Assembly (NCBI RefSeq): GCF_047495875.1
Contig: NC_092466.1
Span: 14,938,561 to 15,002,560 of the forward strand
Reading direction: 5' to 3'
From: Pithys albifrons albifrons
Lineage: Eukaryota > Chordata > Aves > Passeriformes > Thamnophilidae
DNA length: 64,000 nucleotides
Shown here: in pieces, positions 1 through 12,600 of the stretch
Numbering within the stretch: the stretch's first letter is position 1
How the letters are laid out: each line of letters starts with the position of its first letter
The notes under the pieces: model-generated
Seen by the model: only the letters and a program-made list of their open reading frames with translations
Told to the model about the DNA's origin: nothing
Database searches by the model: none
Program-made: the position numbers and the translations under genes

Positions 1-578
1 GGAGGAAAGGTTTGGTCTGAAGAGGGTTAACTGGCCAGAGGAGACGCTTTATCCCAAAAGCAATGCGCTGATTCAATTTGCTGCGCGCAGAGCACCTGTG
101 AGGGGGGAAAAGTATAGCGCCTGAAAAATCCATGAACAAATCTGAACATGGTATAAACAGCAATTTGAGAATATTTGCCAATTGAATTCCTCGCAACTAA
201 AGCACGTTACAGCAGCATTTAGAGAAGATCCAAAATTTGGATGGCTATCCCTTTTGCTCATGGAATTCCCATTGGCAGACAAGCATGCGCGCATTGTGCA
301 ATTGCGGGCGCAGGTAAAAATGCTGTGCGACCTGCAAAGAAACAATGTGAAATGTACAACTAAAGCCGCTGCGCTTCGCATGCGCGTGGGACAGGCAGCA
401 TCTCCTTGAGAAATTACTGTAGAAAGGGGAGGAAAATTATTTTAAACCAAGCTGTAAGGCTAATGGGCTTTGGACCAGAAAGCCTTCGGCAGACCAATCC
501 TTCCAGACCTCTGATGTGTAACAAAAGGTTTCTCATAAAACAAAGAAACGTCATTCAGTTGTGAAGTCATATTGATAC
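1..578 (-). other. OGA: OGA intron 11, 5' part
   Basis: Sequence downstream of the donor of exon 11 (GTATCA at 578-573). I find no reading of exon 12 here. The stretch 60-400 contains unusual CpG-bearing palindromes, described separately; the rest is unremarkable. Confidence 0.8.
283..387. promoter_or_regulatory. CpG islet with two NRF1-like palindromes inside OGA intron 11
   Basis: Two GCATGCGC-type motifs stand at 283-295 (GCATGCGCGCATT) and 376-386 (TCGCATGCGCG), close to the NRF1 consensus YGCGCAYGCGCR, with GCGGGCG between them. The surrounding intron is AT-rich and CpG-poor. Open reading frames crossing it (75 aa on plus, 102 aa on minus) match nothing I recognise. It could be a cryptic promoter, an enhancer or chance. 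Confidence 0.3.
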
Positions 579-664
579 CTGGAACTCTCCTGCTAGACCA
601 CCTCTAAAGGCCCAGGGTTCTTGGTCTCCACTTAAGAACTGTGCTGAAGATTGACTACGACACC
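579..664 (-). CDS. OGA: OGA exon 11
   Basis: Residues 657-685, continuing the stalk domain ([10 protein letters not shown]...DQEPWAFRG...GEFQ). The acceptor is CAACAG before 664 and the donor is CAG|GTATCA after 579. It enters in phase 1 from exon 10 and leaves in phase 0. The [11 protein letters not shown] segment is essentially the human sequence. This exon is too short and too isolated to show up as a long ORF, and it proves that the 3.5 kb to its right is intron 10. Confidence 0.95.
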
Positions 665-3600
665 CTGTTGAGATCAGATCCAAGCGGAGAATGTTACGAG
701 AAGGGGGATTTCCTGGGTGTCTTACATGTCCAAAAAGCTAACATACACTTGTGGAAAAAGCTCTCTAACTGAGCTAGAAACTGGGGCTTGGGGAAGGGCT
801 GTAATAATGTATGATTTATAAAGATTTTGTGTTTGTGCACTAGCTATAGTAATTTTTATTTTTTGATTATCTATAACAGACAGGTCTAGGAACAGCTGAG
901 GCAATTCAGCTACACACTTCATTCTAGACCAGGAGGCACAAGAATGGTGCCATACACAACTATGCAAACTTTCCAGACATTTTGTACACTTTTTCCCCCC
1001 ATAATTTGCATTCATTCCACCAATGAAAAGATGACATCTTGTAAGCTGCGTGGCTCAACAGCTACTATAATAAATTTTAAATCAAACAAATGCCATTATC
1101 ACAGCCCCTTGAAAAAAAAAAGGGGAGCTTTCTGAAGTCACATTTTAGTACTGGTTGTTCCTAATCTTGTCAGAAAACTAGGACTGGCAATATATGCAAA
1201 TAGTCTGGAACAGTTCAGGCAGCCAGGACAGTTGCATGAAACAGCATTCTTGCCAGAGACTATGCGGAGACTATGCAGATTTACATAATCCAGTTTGTAT
1301 CCTCACAGTGCTGCTGGCACGTTAAAAGTCTAAGTAGTGTTAACTGGAATTAAATCACAGTTTAACTAGTGTACTCTGTTGGTCATTACTAGCTTTGCTT
1401 TTTAGTATCTTGATTTTTTCCCTCCACAAGCAGCTCAATCAGCCACACCAGGCCCACTGCAGTGCTCAGCTTCAGTTTGCACTTGCTTTAGAAAAGAAGT
1501 TTCCATCGTCTGATTGACTTTTCACGCTGTTCTGCCAGCAAGGCACTGCAGCCTTCAGCAACTAACACAAGTGACAACTCTGGAGAGGAAAAAAAGTGGT
1601 ATCTGGAGCGGAGATTTCAATTACCTGCCTTGTTTTCTGACAAGATAAGCAGCGCAAATACTCTTTTCCTTTTGTGGACAGCAATATACCTCCTGTTCAA
1701 GTAACAGTCTCAGATCAGTACAGACAAGTATGTTGTGCTAGTCAGAGAGTCCCAAAGTGTGCCAAGTTTGACATTTATGACCGTTTAGGAATACAGGTTA
1801 AGTACAAACTACCCTAAGTATGGTAAATTTCAGAAACAATGCAAGCATCAGAATTCGAATTTGGTTTACTGCCACATTTTAGAATTCTCACATAAGAAAA
1901 TAACCTTCACAAAGAGATTTAGTCAGTTACTTGGAAGACAGCATCTGTCTGTCCTTTGAGACTACAACTTAACTAGCACTTCCAATTATTACAGTAAAGA
2001 GCTGTGTGAATGAAGAGCTGTATAAATGAAAAACATAGTTAATGCCTTAGTCGCTGCGCAAATGTGACTTCAGTTCATGCCTGTTGCACATCTAAACTAT
2101 CTGAGCTGCCTCACAGACAAAACCTTTCCATTTTAATTAATTAATGACGACGCGCTGTGAACATCTGGCGCTGTCCATCCAATAGGAGTAGAAACTTGTG
2201 CTGAGGATTCTCCCATCTGTACACAATGGGGAAGAAGACAATAGAAGTCATTAGTAATTCATAGTACTGTAAAGCCACACTAATTTAAGGGACTGAATGC
2301 TAGCTGGACTTGGGAGGAGTGGTGAAAAAAGTGAACATCCAGTGGACCATTGAGCACACCATTGTGAAAACTAACTTGTTTGGATTTGTAATGTACTTAA
2401 TATAATGACTTATTTTATTTGCTCTGTATGTATTTACACTAATGATAAAACACAAGCTGAAGACAAAAATGGCCCCGCTCACAGAAGCACTGTTAGCATA
2501 AGAGTATTAAACTGTACCTGTGAAAAATCCTGAATTTTTCAACTATCTAATACTAGTGTGAGTACTGGAAGAGAACAGTGTAAAAGTTAACAGAGTTCAT
2601 ATTTAGAGCTGGCTTCTACTGTGAACTATTCCAAATATTTGATGCAATTAGAGACTTGAACCCAACTTTACAGGACTTTAAAAACTGAAAACAACCTCAG
2701 ATGAAATCATTAGGCAGTTTGATAATTCTGAAATTTTCAGAATTCAGTCTTAAATTGGGCCCTCAACATTTAGAGATTAGAAGAATCGCTGTTCTCTTTA
2801 CAGAGCTTTCACTTGGAGTTTTAAGCAATTAAGCTATCAAGAAGAGAGCATTCTGTCAAGCTAAAGTCAACACACAACAAGAATAGTGAAGTTGGGGGAG
2901 TTGTGTTACATTTAAAAACACACAAATTAAAGGTTTCAAACAGCATGAGGTTGTTTGAGAAATGTTAACATACTACAATGCTGCTGAGTTCTGTTCCCAG
3001 GCTAGTTTTCTTCTCTGTACTTTGTAGAAGGCAGTCTTAAAGGCTCTCTTCTTTTCTCAACTTCTTTTTTGTAACTGTACATAACAGGATCAGATATTTA
3101 ACGAGCACAAAAGAGGAAGTTGTAGGGCATGGACCAACGTCATGATTTAGCAGGACTTCTCTGTCTCTGTTTAAACCTGCCAGTGTTTAAGAATATAATT
3201 TGAAGACAATTCAAACACTAGGACTAGACCAAGGTTGTGTAATGGTTAACCACTGTGAAGTTTGTGACAGCTACAGAAAGTGTGACTTGAGACCATCGGC
3301 TTTGCTGTCTGCTGTGTATGTCAAGCAACTCCACAGCATATTCCTTACAGTTGGATTGAAACCTGAAAGTGAAATGAGGTCACTAGAATTACCCAGGCCA
3401 TGCTGGTGCTATCTGGCAACTTAGGATCCCCCAAAAATCTTTCAGGAAAAAAATACAGCAAAACAAAAGAAACAAACAAGAAAGTCCCACACATGGGGGA
3501 AAAAAAGATCTAAAAAACTGTTTCAAGATCATTTCAAGTCTCAGACTAAATCTGTCTAGAGAGCTCCACAATTTCCACCCATTATTAAAAAAAAAATCAG

Positions 3601-6600
3601 TAATTTGGGAAACGTTTAAAGGAAATTACTTTGCACCAGAATAGCCTTATGCTAAAGCTCGCATGCGCACAGGGCTGGGAGGATCAGCTTCCTCATGGCC
3701 AGGCCCACAAAGGTCTGTTGAAGACAGCAATAATGTTATCCAGACAGAGCAAACAGCAGATGGCTGATGCGGTCACATTTCGTAGTATCATTTCCAATCG
3801 TACAGCGGGGTATCCAAGGAGTTACATGGCATAGTCCAGTGTGCATTCAGTCAAGAGTAAGTTAAAGTCAACACTTACGTGTCAGACGAGATTCATTAGC
3901 CCAAGAAGAAAATCAAGGTTTCCAATCTAAACCAGCCGGCAGACTTCACTTATAAAAGCAAAGCAAACGCACTGCAAGCATTGCTTCAAATAGTGAGACA
4001 GGAAAACCTTTAAAACAGGGTCACAACAGACCCCATTCAAGAAAACACATTTGCATAGTACTTAAGTTTTCCCCGTGGGCTAATTAAAAACACATGAAAA
4101 ATACACTATCTGGGATTATAATGGCTCCCAATGCACCTACCTAACCACTGCACAAAAGATTTCACCATTGACATAATACTCTTGATATCCCAGACGTAGG
4201 AGTACATGTCATAAAGGATTGTCCTGTTGGCACAATTGGAGAGGCGAGTGAACATCCCCATCACCAAGCTGCACATCTCTTCAAACTTGGCTGCTCGGTT
4301 ACGCCATTCTTCTATCTATGAAAAAGATCCACAAGATCAAACACAGGCTTCTACAGAGGAGAGGTAATCTAAATATGAAGGAAGACTAAATAACTCATTA
4401 CTTCATTTTACCAGCATGGACTACCACACCACACATGACTCACAGATATCCTCCAAGGCTGTTAGAAGTGAGGCCAGTACAGGAAATACTGGTCAAATGC
4501 AGACACCTGATTGCTTTCACAGCTACATGGCATTACAGACTTAAAACAGTAGATTCCACTGGAGGAATAAGAATGACTGTGACCTGTGGCTGGTTATACA
4601 CTACCCTCCAGGTCCTAGAAAGTAGAATACCAGCCTCTGTTACAGACAACAGACAAAATAGCTCAATATTTTGATTTAAGAAGGACAGAAACAAGATTCG
4701 CACTCACTTTTTCAGCATCCTTTCCTTTGCAATTAACGCTGACAACACTGCTATTTGCTCTGAGCCACTGGAATTCCCTCAGCATCTGTGCACCTTTGGG
4801 CCCATGTTCATAAGGAAGGTAAAACAAGTCAGCAAGAAGCTGCAAGTCCTCTAAAGTCACTGGTTCTACCGTGTAAAGAGGCTTTTCATTTGGCCCAGGC
4901 ACAAAATGTTCTTTGTTAATCTGCTCATCAGTCTGCATAGGTGCAATGTCGCTACCAGAGTCTTCCTGCATAGACATCTCTGGAGATTTTGACTCAACTA
5001 TACTCTCCTTATCCGTATCCATCGGCTTCAGCTCCTCTGTCATCTTGGCTTCAGCAATATCTGCCAGTATCTGGTTAGCATTCTTGTCTGCGTCATCTTG
5101 TTTTTCCACCACCATATCCATTGGTTCCTCATCAGATTGCTTCTTCTCCTCCTCCTTGACCAAGGCTGGTGACTCGCTGCTCAGCGCTGCACCCTGACTC
5201 ATGATGGGTTCCTGGTACACCGTGGTAACCACTGTTGCTGCATTTAAAGAGGATGGTGCCACCAGTGGCCCTACATCCCCTCCAGAGGTTTTAGCACCAC
5301 TGTGGGCCACTTGCCTACCTGAGAATAAGAAGAAGCAAGTTTAGAGTTTTCAGCATCTGCCAACTAACATTCAAGTCAGCAACTTCTGCAAATCACGGAG
5401 GATTTTATTACCATGGCATCCAATCAGCACAGCTTCCTTTCGGTGCTTTCCCTGTTCACTTCCATCACTGTATTCTAACTACTGGGTTTGGTTTTTGCAA
5501 GTTTCCCTCCCACATAACTGATAAGCAAAGATAGGATAGGGGAAAAGTTAGGAAAATGAATTAATAATATTAATTATGTGCTGCCAGTGGCATTTCTGAC
5601 TATGCCATCAGAATTAAAAAACTCAAAATCAACATTTTTCCCTCTGGATTAACTGACTTGTTAAAGTTGCCTTTGGATATAAAAGACACTTCAAAATAAA
5701 CGGACTGATGTTTAAATGTTTCAAAAATGTTTTTAACCTAGGGAAAACTGAATTCAAAATCTGACTGGACACAGTCTTGGACAACCTGTTCTAACTCACC
5801 CTGCTGCTTGAGCAAGGTGGTTAAACTCAAGACAGATCTCAAGGTTAGATCTCAGGAGGTACCTTCCAACTTAAACTGTTCTGTGAAAACGGAGGAAGAT
5901 GACACCTTAACTACTACTCCTCACCCAATGTTTCTGCTGCAATTCACTTCTAGAAAGATACAAAACTCTACAGCAATTCAAAAGGATAAATGCCCAAGAG
6001 CAGAATTGGGAGACAGGCTCTTCCATTCCACTCTGACCAGATGAAACCCACATTCGAGCAAAACATATTTTACCTCAGATCTCAAGCTCCCATTGCTACA
6101 AGAAAGGTGTACAAAATGCTGGAAGGAACCCAGCTGGTTTCTGTAGACAGAAACGCAGCAAAAAAACTATCATAAAACAATTTTAAGAATATGAACTCTT
6201 CAGGACCAGAATTAGTGTTGATAATAATCTAAAACTGACTCCAAAAAACCACTATACTTCCTAATCTCTCAGGTTCCACAGAAGTCTAGTAACAACTGGG
6301 ACTAGCAAGATCCAGATTCCTGTCTTGTATCAGAAATGCCAAAGGATCATGCATCAAGGTTTCTTCTGTTGATCAGTCAGAGCACTACAGGCACACTGCA
6401 GATCAAGCACTTTTACTTTTTTTATTAAGGATTCCCCAATTACTAAGGCAGAAAATATTTGCAGCTGAAAAGTATATGAATTACCAGGATCTATAAAATA
6501 TTTTTAATTTAAATGTGAGTACTGAAACACTAACCCTGATTTTCTACCAACCCCACAAAGATACTGAATCATACTCACTGCTGTATTGCTGAGGTACCCC

Positions 6601-9600
6601 AAATTCCTGCAACCATTCAGTTAAGGCCAACTTCAGGGCCATCTGTGGGCTGTAGAGAACATCTGTTTCAATATCTTCATCGCTCCCCTCATTTTCCAGC
6701 TTAATCTGGATCGAAACTGTACTGTCTTCAGTATCAGCTAGAGACAAAATTTTAAAAAGTTATCATGAAAGTTTAATTTAAAATAATAAAAAGTTGTGTC
6801 AGACAAAGTATTCAATAACTCTCTGACAGGCTTTCTTCACAAAGCACAAATTATTAGACAGAATGGAAAGCTACAGTGACCATCAATGTCAACACAGACA
6901 CAGTGTGCTGAAACCAGACACTCCGGCATTCAGGGTTTCTTTTGGTGTGAACTGCTTCTATTCCAATGACATCATATCCACGGACACATGTCAAATTTGG
7001 GAATTAAAATGCCTTGCTGAGAGTGTTAATTATACAACCACATAGGTATCCCTCAAGACTAAGAAACATGTGCTACATTATGTCCCAGGAAGTCAATAAA
7101 GCAAGCTTGATGCTCATTACTTTTCAGGCAACTGACATTTACTTATGGTTAGATGATCGTTAAGAACAAGTTGGTGAGGAAAGGACAGAATCATGAAAAC
7201 CTCGTGTGATCCATACTTGGTTAAGCACAGATCCAGCAAACACTTCTGCACACTTACTCATCACCACATCTTTTCTCACTCCATTCATGTTAGACTTGTA
7301 CCAGGTGGCAAGTGTGTGAATGGCAACATAATTGGCTTCAAATTCACAGTTTGGATTGGTCAGAACTCCCTTTAGCCGAGGGATGAGCTCAGTTGATCGA
7401 CCCTTGTAAGGCCCAAGAAAAAGCCTCTTTTGATCATAATCATTAGCATGAATGTTATCCCAGATAACTGGTGCTCTCCTGATGATCTTAGAAACTTCTT
7501 CAATGGACTCTACCGGAATGTCTTTGGATACAACTTTCGGACCTAAGAGGGAAACAGGATAATCAGACGGGTTTGCATATACTTGAAGATTCAATCCCCA
7601 AGTAGCTGGACAGTTTATTTTGTTAAATACTTATGAGAAACTTTTTAACATCAGCAGTGAATTAAAAGAAACAAGTCATCAAACCAAACAATGTTTACCT
7701 GTCCATAACACCTCAATGCCAGGGAGCAGCTTTTCTCCTACAGTCCGTAAATACGGTGATTGGGCAACATTTGGATAGCAGAAAGTTCCACAATACTCTG
7801 CACAGGAAAAGAGACCATCACTGTTGTCAGAAGGATGCACATGTGTGACAACATACCCAACTGTCCCACAAACACACTGAGAGAATACCATTCGAAATTA
7901 TAAATATCTATAAAATTAATCAGGTAAGGCCCAAAAGTCTAAAGTATAAATAAAAGGGACATCATGAATGATAATTAGCATAAAGATCAGAAACAAAGAG
8001 TAGTGAATTTATTTAAAATTGCTCAAATGTCAAAAGTGGGAAAAACTCTTGAAGTCCATAAACAGAAGGCCAGATTACAGCCGACAATATGCAAAAGAAC
8101 TAGAAAACCCGATATAAAGTGCAAATACCTAAAAATATTAGCACTAGAACTTATGTCTCTTTAAAGTTAAGAGTGCAGGTCTGCAAATGGACCAAACTAC
8201 CACAGTGTAAGGGGATAAACTAATTAACAACATTGTTACTGAACTGAATCTTCCTTGCAACCATCCACACCTCTCAACATAGTGATTTTCTCCCCCATGT
8301 CTGGCAGATATTAGAGGAAGTTTGCAATTCAACATGCAATGACTGGACCCAAGAGCAGATCATTTTTTAATAAATAAAGCAACTCAGTGACTACTCAAGT
8401 GTGTAATCTTACTAAAAATAGGAATCAGTGACAGCACTGAGCACAGACTGTACCTCTACTTCAAGAGAATTCTAAGAAACTAACAGCTAGCCAATTCAAG
8501 AGGCCGAAAGATTTTGGTGTAAGTAAAAAAAAACAAAAAACAAACAACAAAACCACTTCTTTTAACCTAATTCTCAGTTCAAACCTCTTGAATGACTCTT
8601 ATCAAGCTGCCTTCTTTGTTTGGCATTAGACTTTTCACAAATGTGTAATTTGGCAAAAACTTTGCATATATTTGAATAATCAAACCTTTCTTTAGAAGTC
8701 AATTTCTTCAACCAACCCCAAAATACTCCTTAGGGCAGTTATTACACACCAAACCAGCTTTTCAGCCAGTAAGATAAGTCTCCCTCCTGAGGCTGAATCA
8801 AATGATTCCTCTCATTTTACCTGTAGGACAGAAAAGGAATGTGTCTGGTTCTCCTAGGTATTGATAAATTTCATTTGTGATGGAGACTTGTGCATGAGCA
8901 AAAGAACTGAAAACTTCTTTGTCTGCCGCACACATGTTGTGATCAATATCATCAAACAGCAGCGCAAAAGATCTGCAGCCAAACTGGGAAACCTAAAACA
9001 AGAGACAAGAGCAAAAGCTTTAATTTGCTAAATTACTTTCATTCTTTTGAAATCAAACTCTAAGATTTTTCAATGCAATCTATCCTAAAGGCAAAGCTAC
9101 AGAAATGCTGGTGAGAAGGTGGGGGAGGCAAGAAATACTTTGGTTTCTATTTGTAATGAATGCCTGTCTCTGACCCACAGCTCTGCTGCTTTCAGAGATT
9201 AGACCCCTAAAGAAAGATCTGCAATCTGTTCCAGTTTTAACAACCCAAAGCTGATCTTGCAGAACAGACAGCTGGGAAAAAAGCTAATTCTGTAATAGCT
9301 CTTGGACAGAGGAACAGAGTCAATTAAGGGAATAAAGAAGATGTGCATGTCAGGCCTGCCTGCAAAGGCGTTTACTGTGGGCAAGAGTTCTTGCTTTAGC
9401 AGTGCATCTTGGCTTCAAGACTCCAAAATACTCTGAGGACAAAAACAGCCTTCAGAATCCAATGTTAGATGAGGCATTTTTATAATCTAGGTGATTCCTG
9501 GCCATTTCTGCAATGCAAGCCAAACACATCCATCGGAATTGCTCAGAGGCACCAAAACACTAATGCTGAAAAGGCTCAAGGAGCTGGTGAAAAGCTGCAA

Positions 9601-12600
9601 GAGTGAGCAGGTCCTGGAGTTTCCAAATCAAGTGCTGATTGTGTCACGCTTACCTGGTCCAGCTTACGTTTCAGTGTGGATACCTCTTTAGGATTGGAGA
9701 AAGTGATGTCAAGTCCAGGTGAGATTGCATAGATGAACTCTATTTCATGTTCTCGTGCAGCTGATATTAGAGTCATTAGCTGCTCTGGAAATCAAATTGA
9801 AATATTTCAGAGGGATTCAACAATTAAAAAAATTCTCAGAGATCATTTTAAGGAAATTATGAAGTTCAGATGTCTCTTATACCATAATTTTTTTAAAAAT
9901 TGCTGTAATTTCTTGAAACTAACACAGCAAGGAGCACCAAATTATTTGGTTATTACTTGATTATTGTCAACAGTTCTAGAATTATTACTTATTTTTTCCA
10001 CAGATTTCACACACAATTCAGTGCAGTAATATCAGCTTGTATGACAGTGGTTCACATACCACTCATATGACTGAAGCTTGGGGCACATGAAAGACATGGG
10101 GTTTAACATCACCATGCAGAGGTAGTTGCTTTAAGAAACAAACTGGAAATTTCATCTTCAGTACAAGGAATAAGGAGAATTATTTTTAGAATACTTAACA
10201 ATCTTTGCCGTTACTGGCAATTACGTTGCAGTATCCTTCACAGTGTATTTCTACAATGATACAAAGTAGCCTCCAAGAAGGATTGTCCAATTTCAAGAGA
10301 GTATAATTTTTTTCCCTCCAGCCAAGGTAAAATACAATCCCCTCTGTCTAAAAAAACACCAGAGATCCCATAAATGCCAGAGGTGGATAAAAAGCCTCAC
10401 ACCAGCATGAACAGGTCTTTTATGTTCTGACTAACTAGTCAAGAGCTGTTTTTCTAACAGGTCCTTTCTTCATTGAGACAAAGATTTCATGAATGACATA
10501 AAAGGACACACTATTTGCTTAATCTTTTTCTTCTTAATCAAATTTCTACTTCAAATATGGTGCAGACATTCAAGAGTCAGAGAAACAGTTTCCCTTGAAA
10601 AAAGCAAATCCTGTAAGACAAAGCCTTAAAGCAGTTTGAGAAATCATCTGCAGTTATAGTTCAAAGAAGTAAATCCATGCTTGTTCCAAAGCTCCAATAA
10701 ACACACCTGCAGGGTATTAAGAAGACACCTCCAGTCACCTTTGGGAATGGCTACTGTGATTATACACACACAAGAATACATAGCAATAACCAATTAATTC
10801 TAAAGTCTCTTTACAGAAAACACAGAGGAGAAATAAAGGCAATTACCTGCTTCCTCCACAGAGTACATTTCTCGCCAAAACATCCTGTGCTTGTAGTCAT
10901 CCTTTGGAGCATAGAGGTAGGTATTCAGTCCCCACTTCTGAAGCCTGCAAACAGGAAAAAAGCCTTCAAACAGCCAATAAATCCAGGAATTCCATGTTTT
11001 ACTTCATCTTATTCTTTTACTTGATCTAATTTATTTTTCCTTTATTGGACACTGTTATACTGTTCAGTCACAATAACTTTAAGCACAAATTATATTGGAT
11101 AAATTCAGTTTATGCAAGAGGAAAAGGTGAATATGAGTCCCCAAGCTGTTAGGCAAAAAGTTTCTCTAGGTTAGAAAAATAATTCTTTTCAGGCTTAAGT
11201 GGAAGATTATGATTACATCGCAATGGAATGTGTTGCAGTAAGAGGAAGCATGACTTGCCTTCTAAAAAGTTCTTTCCTCTGCTCCATCACCCAAGGTCTT
11301 CCATAAAACCCTATGGGAAACAAGATTAAAATTACCCAGTTAGATTGTGCCAGCTCCATGAAACTCTTCTGCTACATTCACTGAAAAGCTTCTCAAAGCA
11401 GAAAGGAAAAAAAATAGTTATCATTAGGGAAGAGTAATAACCTAAACGGATCTAAATTTAAAATGCAATTATAACTTGTTTCATTTCTTATGATCTAAGG
11501 TCTTACTTATAGTTTAGGCCACTGAAACAATTAATTTTCAGAATACAAACTGTGTTCCTGAGCGCATGCCCTTGACAAGGCAAGTCAGCATTATTACAGA
11601 CACAGATTGAACAGTCATAACCTAATTAAACTATCACTCCAGACACTTACAAAACAGATTTAATTGCAAGGTGAACGCTGAAGACACTTGAAAATATTTA
11701 CCAGCTCAAAAATGCTTAACTGGTGGTACAGATTAGAATTTCTATACACAGAGTATATAAATACATACTGGGGGAGATGCTGTGTAACTAAAAAAATATG
11801 TGCAAATGACTCAACAAAATGCTTAGGATTTCATTCCTTTTATTCAGTTTAATAGGCTCCCTGTCAAAACTAACTTGCAAGCTGGTATCTTACTTTATAG
11901 TTCCCACATTTTACAAGCTAATGCCATGTCTGTGAAAAACTATATATAAAAACATCTACACAAGTGATTTTAGAATAGATTGTACTGAAATCTTGGAATT
12001 CCATGGAAATTGTATCTACTTCTGGTTTTAAATCTAATCCTCCCATTCCAAAAACAATTTAAAAAGCACTCTCAGTGCACCCTGTCAAGCCAACTCACTC
12101 AGACCTATGTGCAAATAGTTCAACCACAAGTGGGCACCTCAAAACAAAGCTGCAGCTTGGCAGTCCTTGCGAAGACCAGAGACTAAAATAACAGGAAATT
12201 TAATAAGCTCTTATTTTCAAACAGCATGGCCACTCAGGGGGGAATGATGCTTCTAATACACACAGCTCACAAGTTCCCACAGAACAGCAGTTCAAAAAGT
12301 AGCAGTTCAAAAAGTAGAAGGTATCTTCATTTCCAGAGCTATTCACTGCTATAAATCTGTAAATATTTGGTCTCACTGAGGTAAAAAAACTCCTCCCATG
12401 ACATTTCCAAACTCTAAACTGATGCCACTGAAGCATTTTCTACATATTAACAAGTATTTCAGTTATGTTAGGTGTACAGTGCTCTTTTAAGCAGTTTAAA
12501 GCAGGCTCAAGTTTTAAGAATTAGTCTCTCACAGAGAAAGCTCAGACTGCCTGGCACCACAACGTGGCAAAGCTGAGCAATTACTGCCCCTCACAACGGC

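Noticed and set aside
182..409. 75-codon plus frame and the 102-codon minus frame in OGA intron 11
   Set aside because: No similarity recognised, no Kozak support, inside an intron. The unusual base composition is reported as a finding instead.
8405..8420. MEF2-like CTAAAAATAG in OGA intron 5
   Set aside because: In an AT-rich intron such matches are expected by chance and nothing else supports it.
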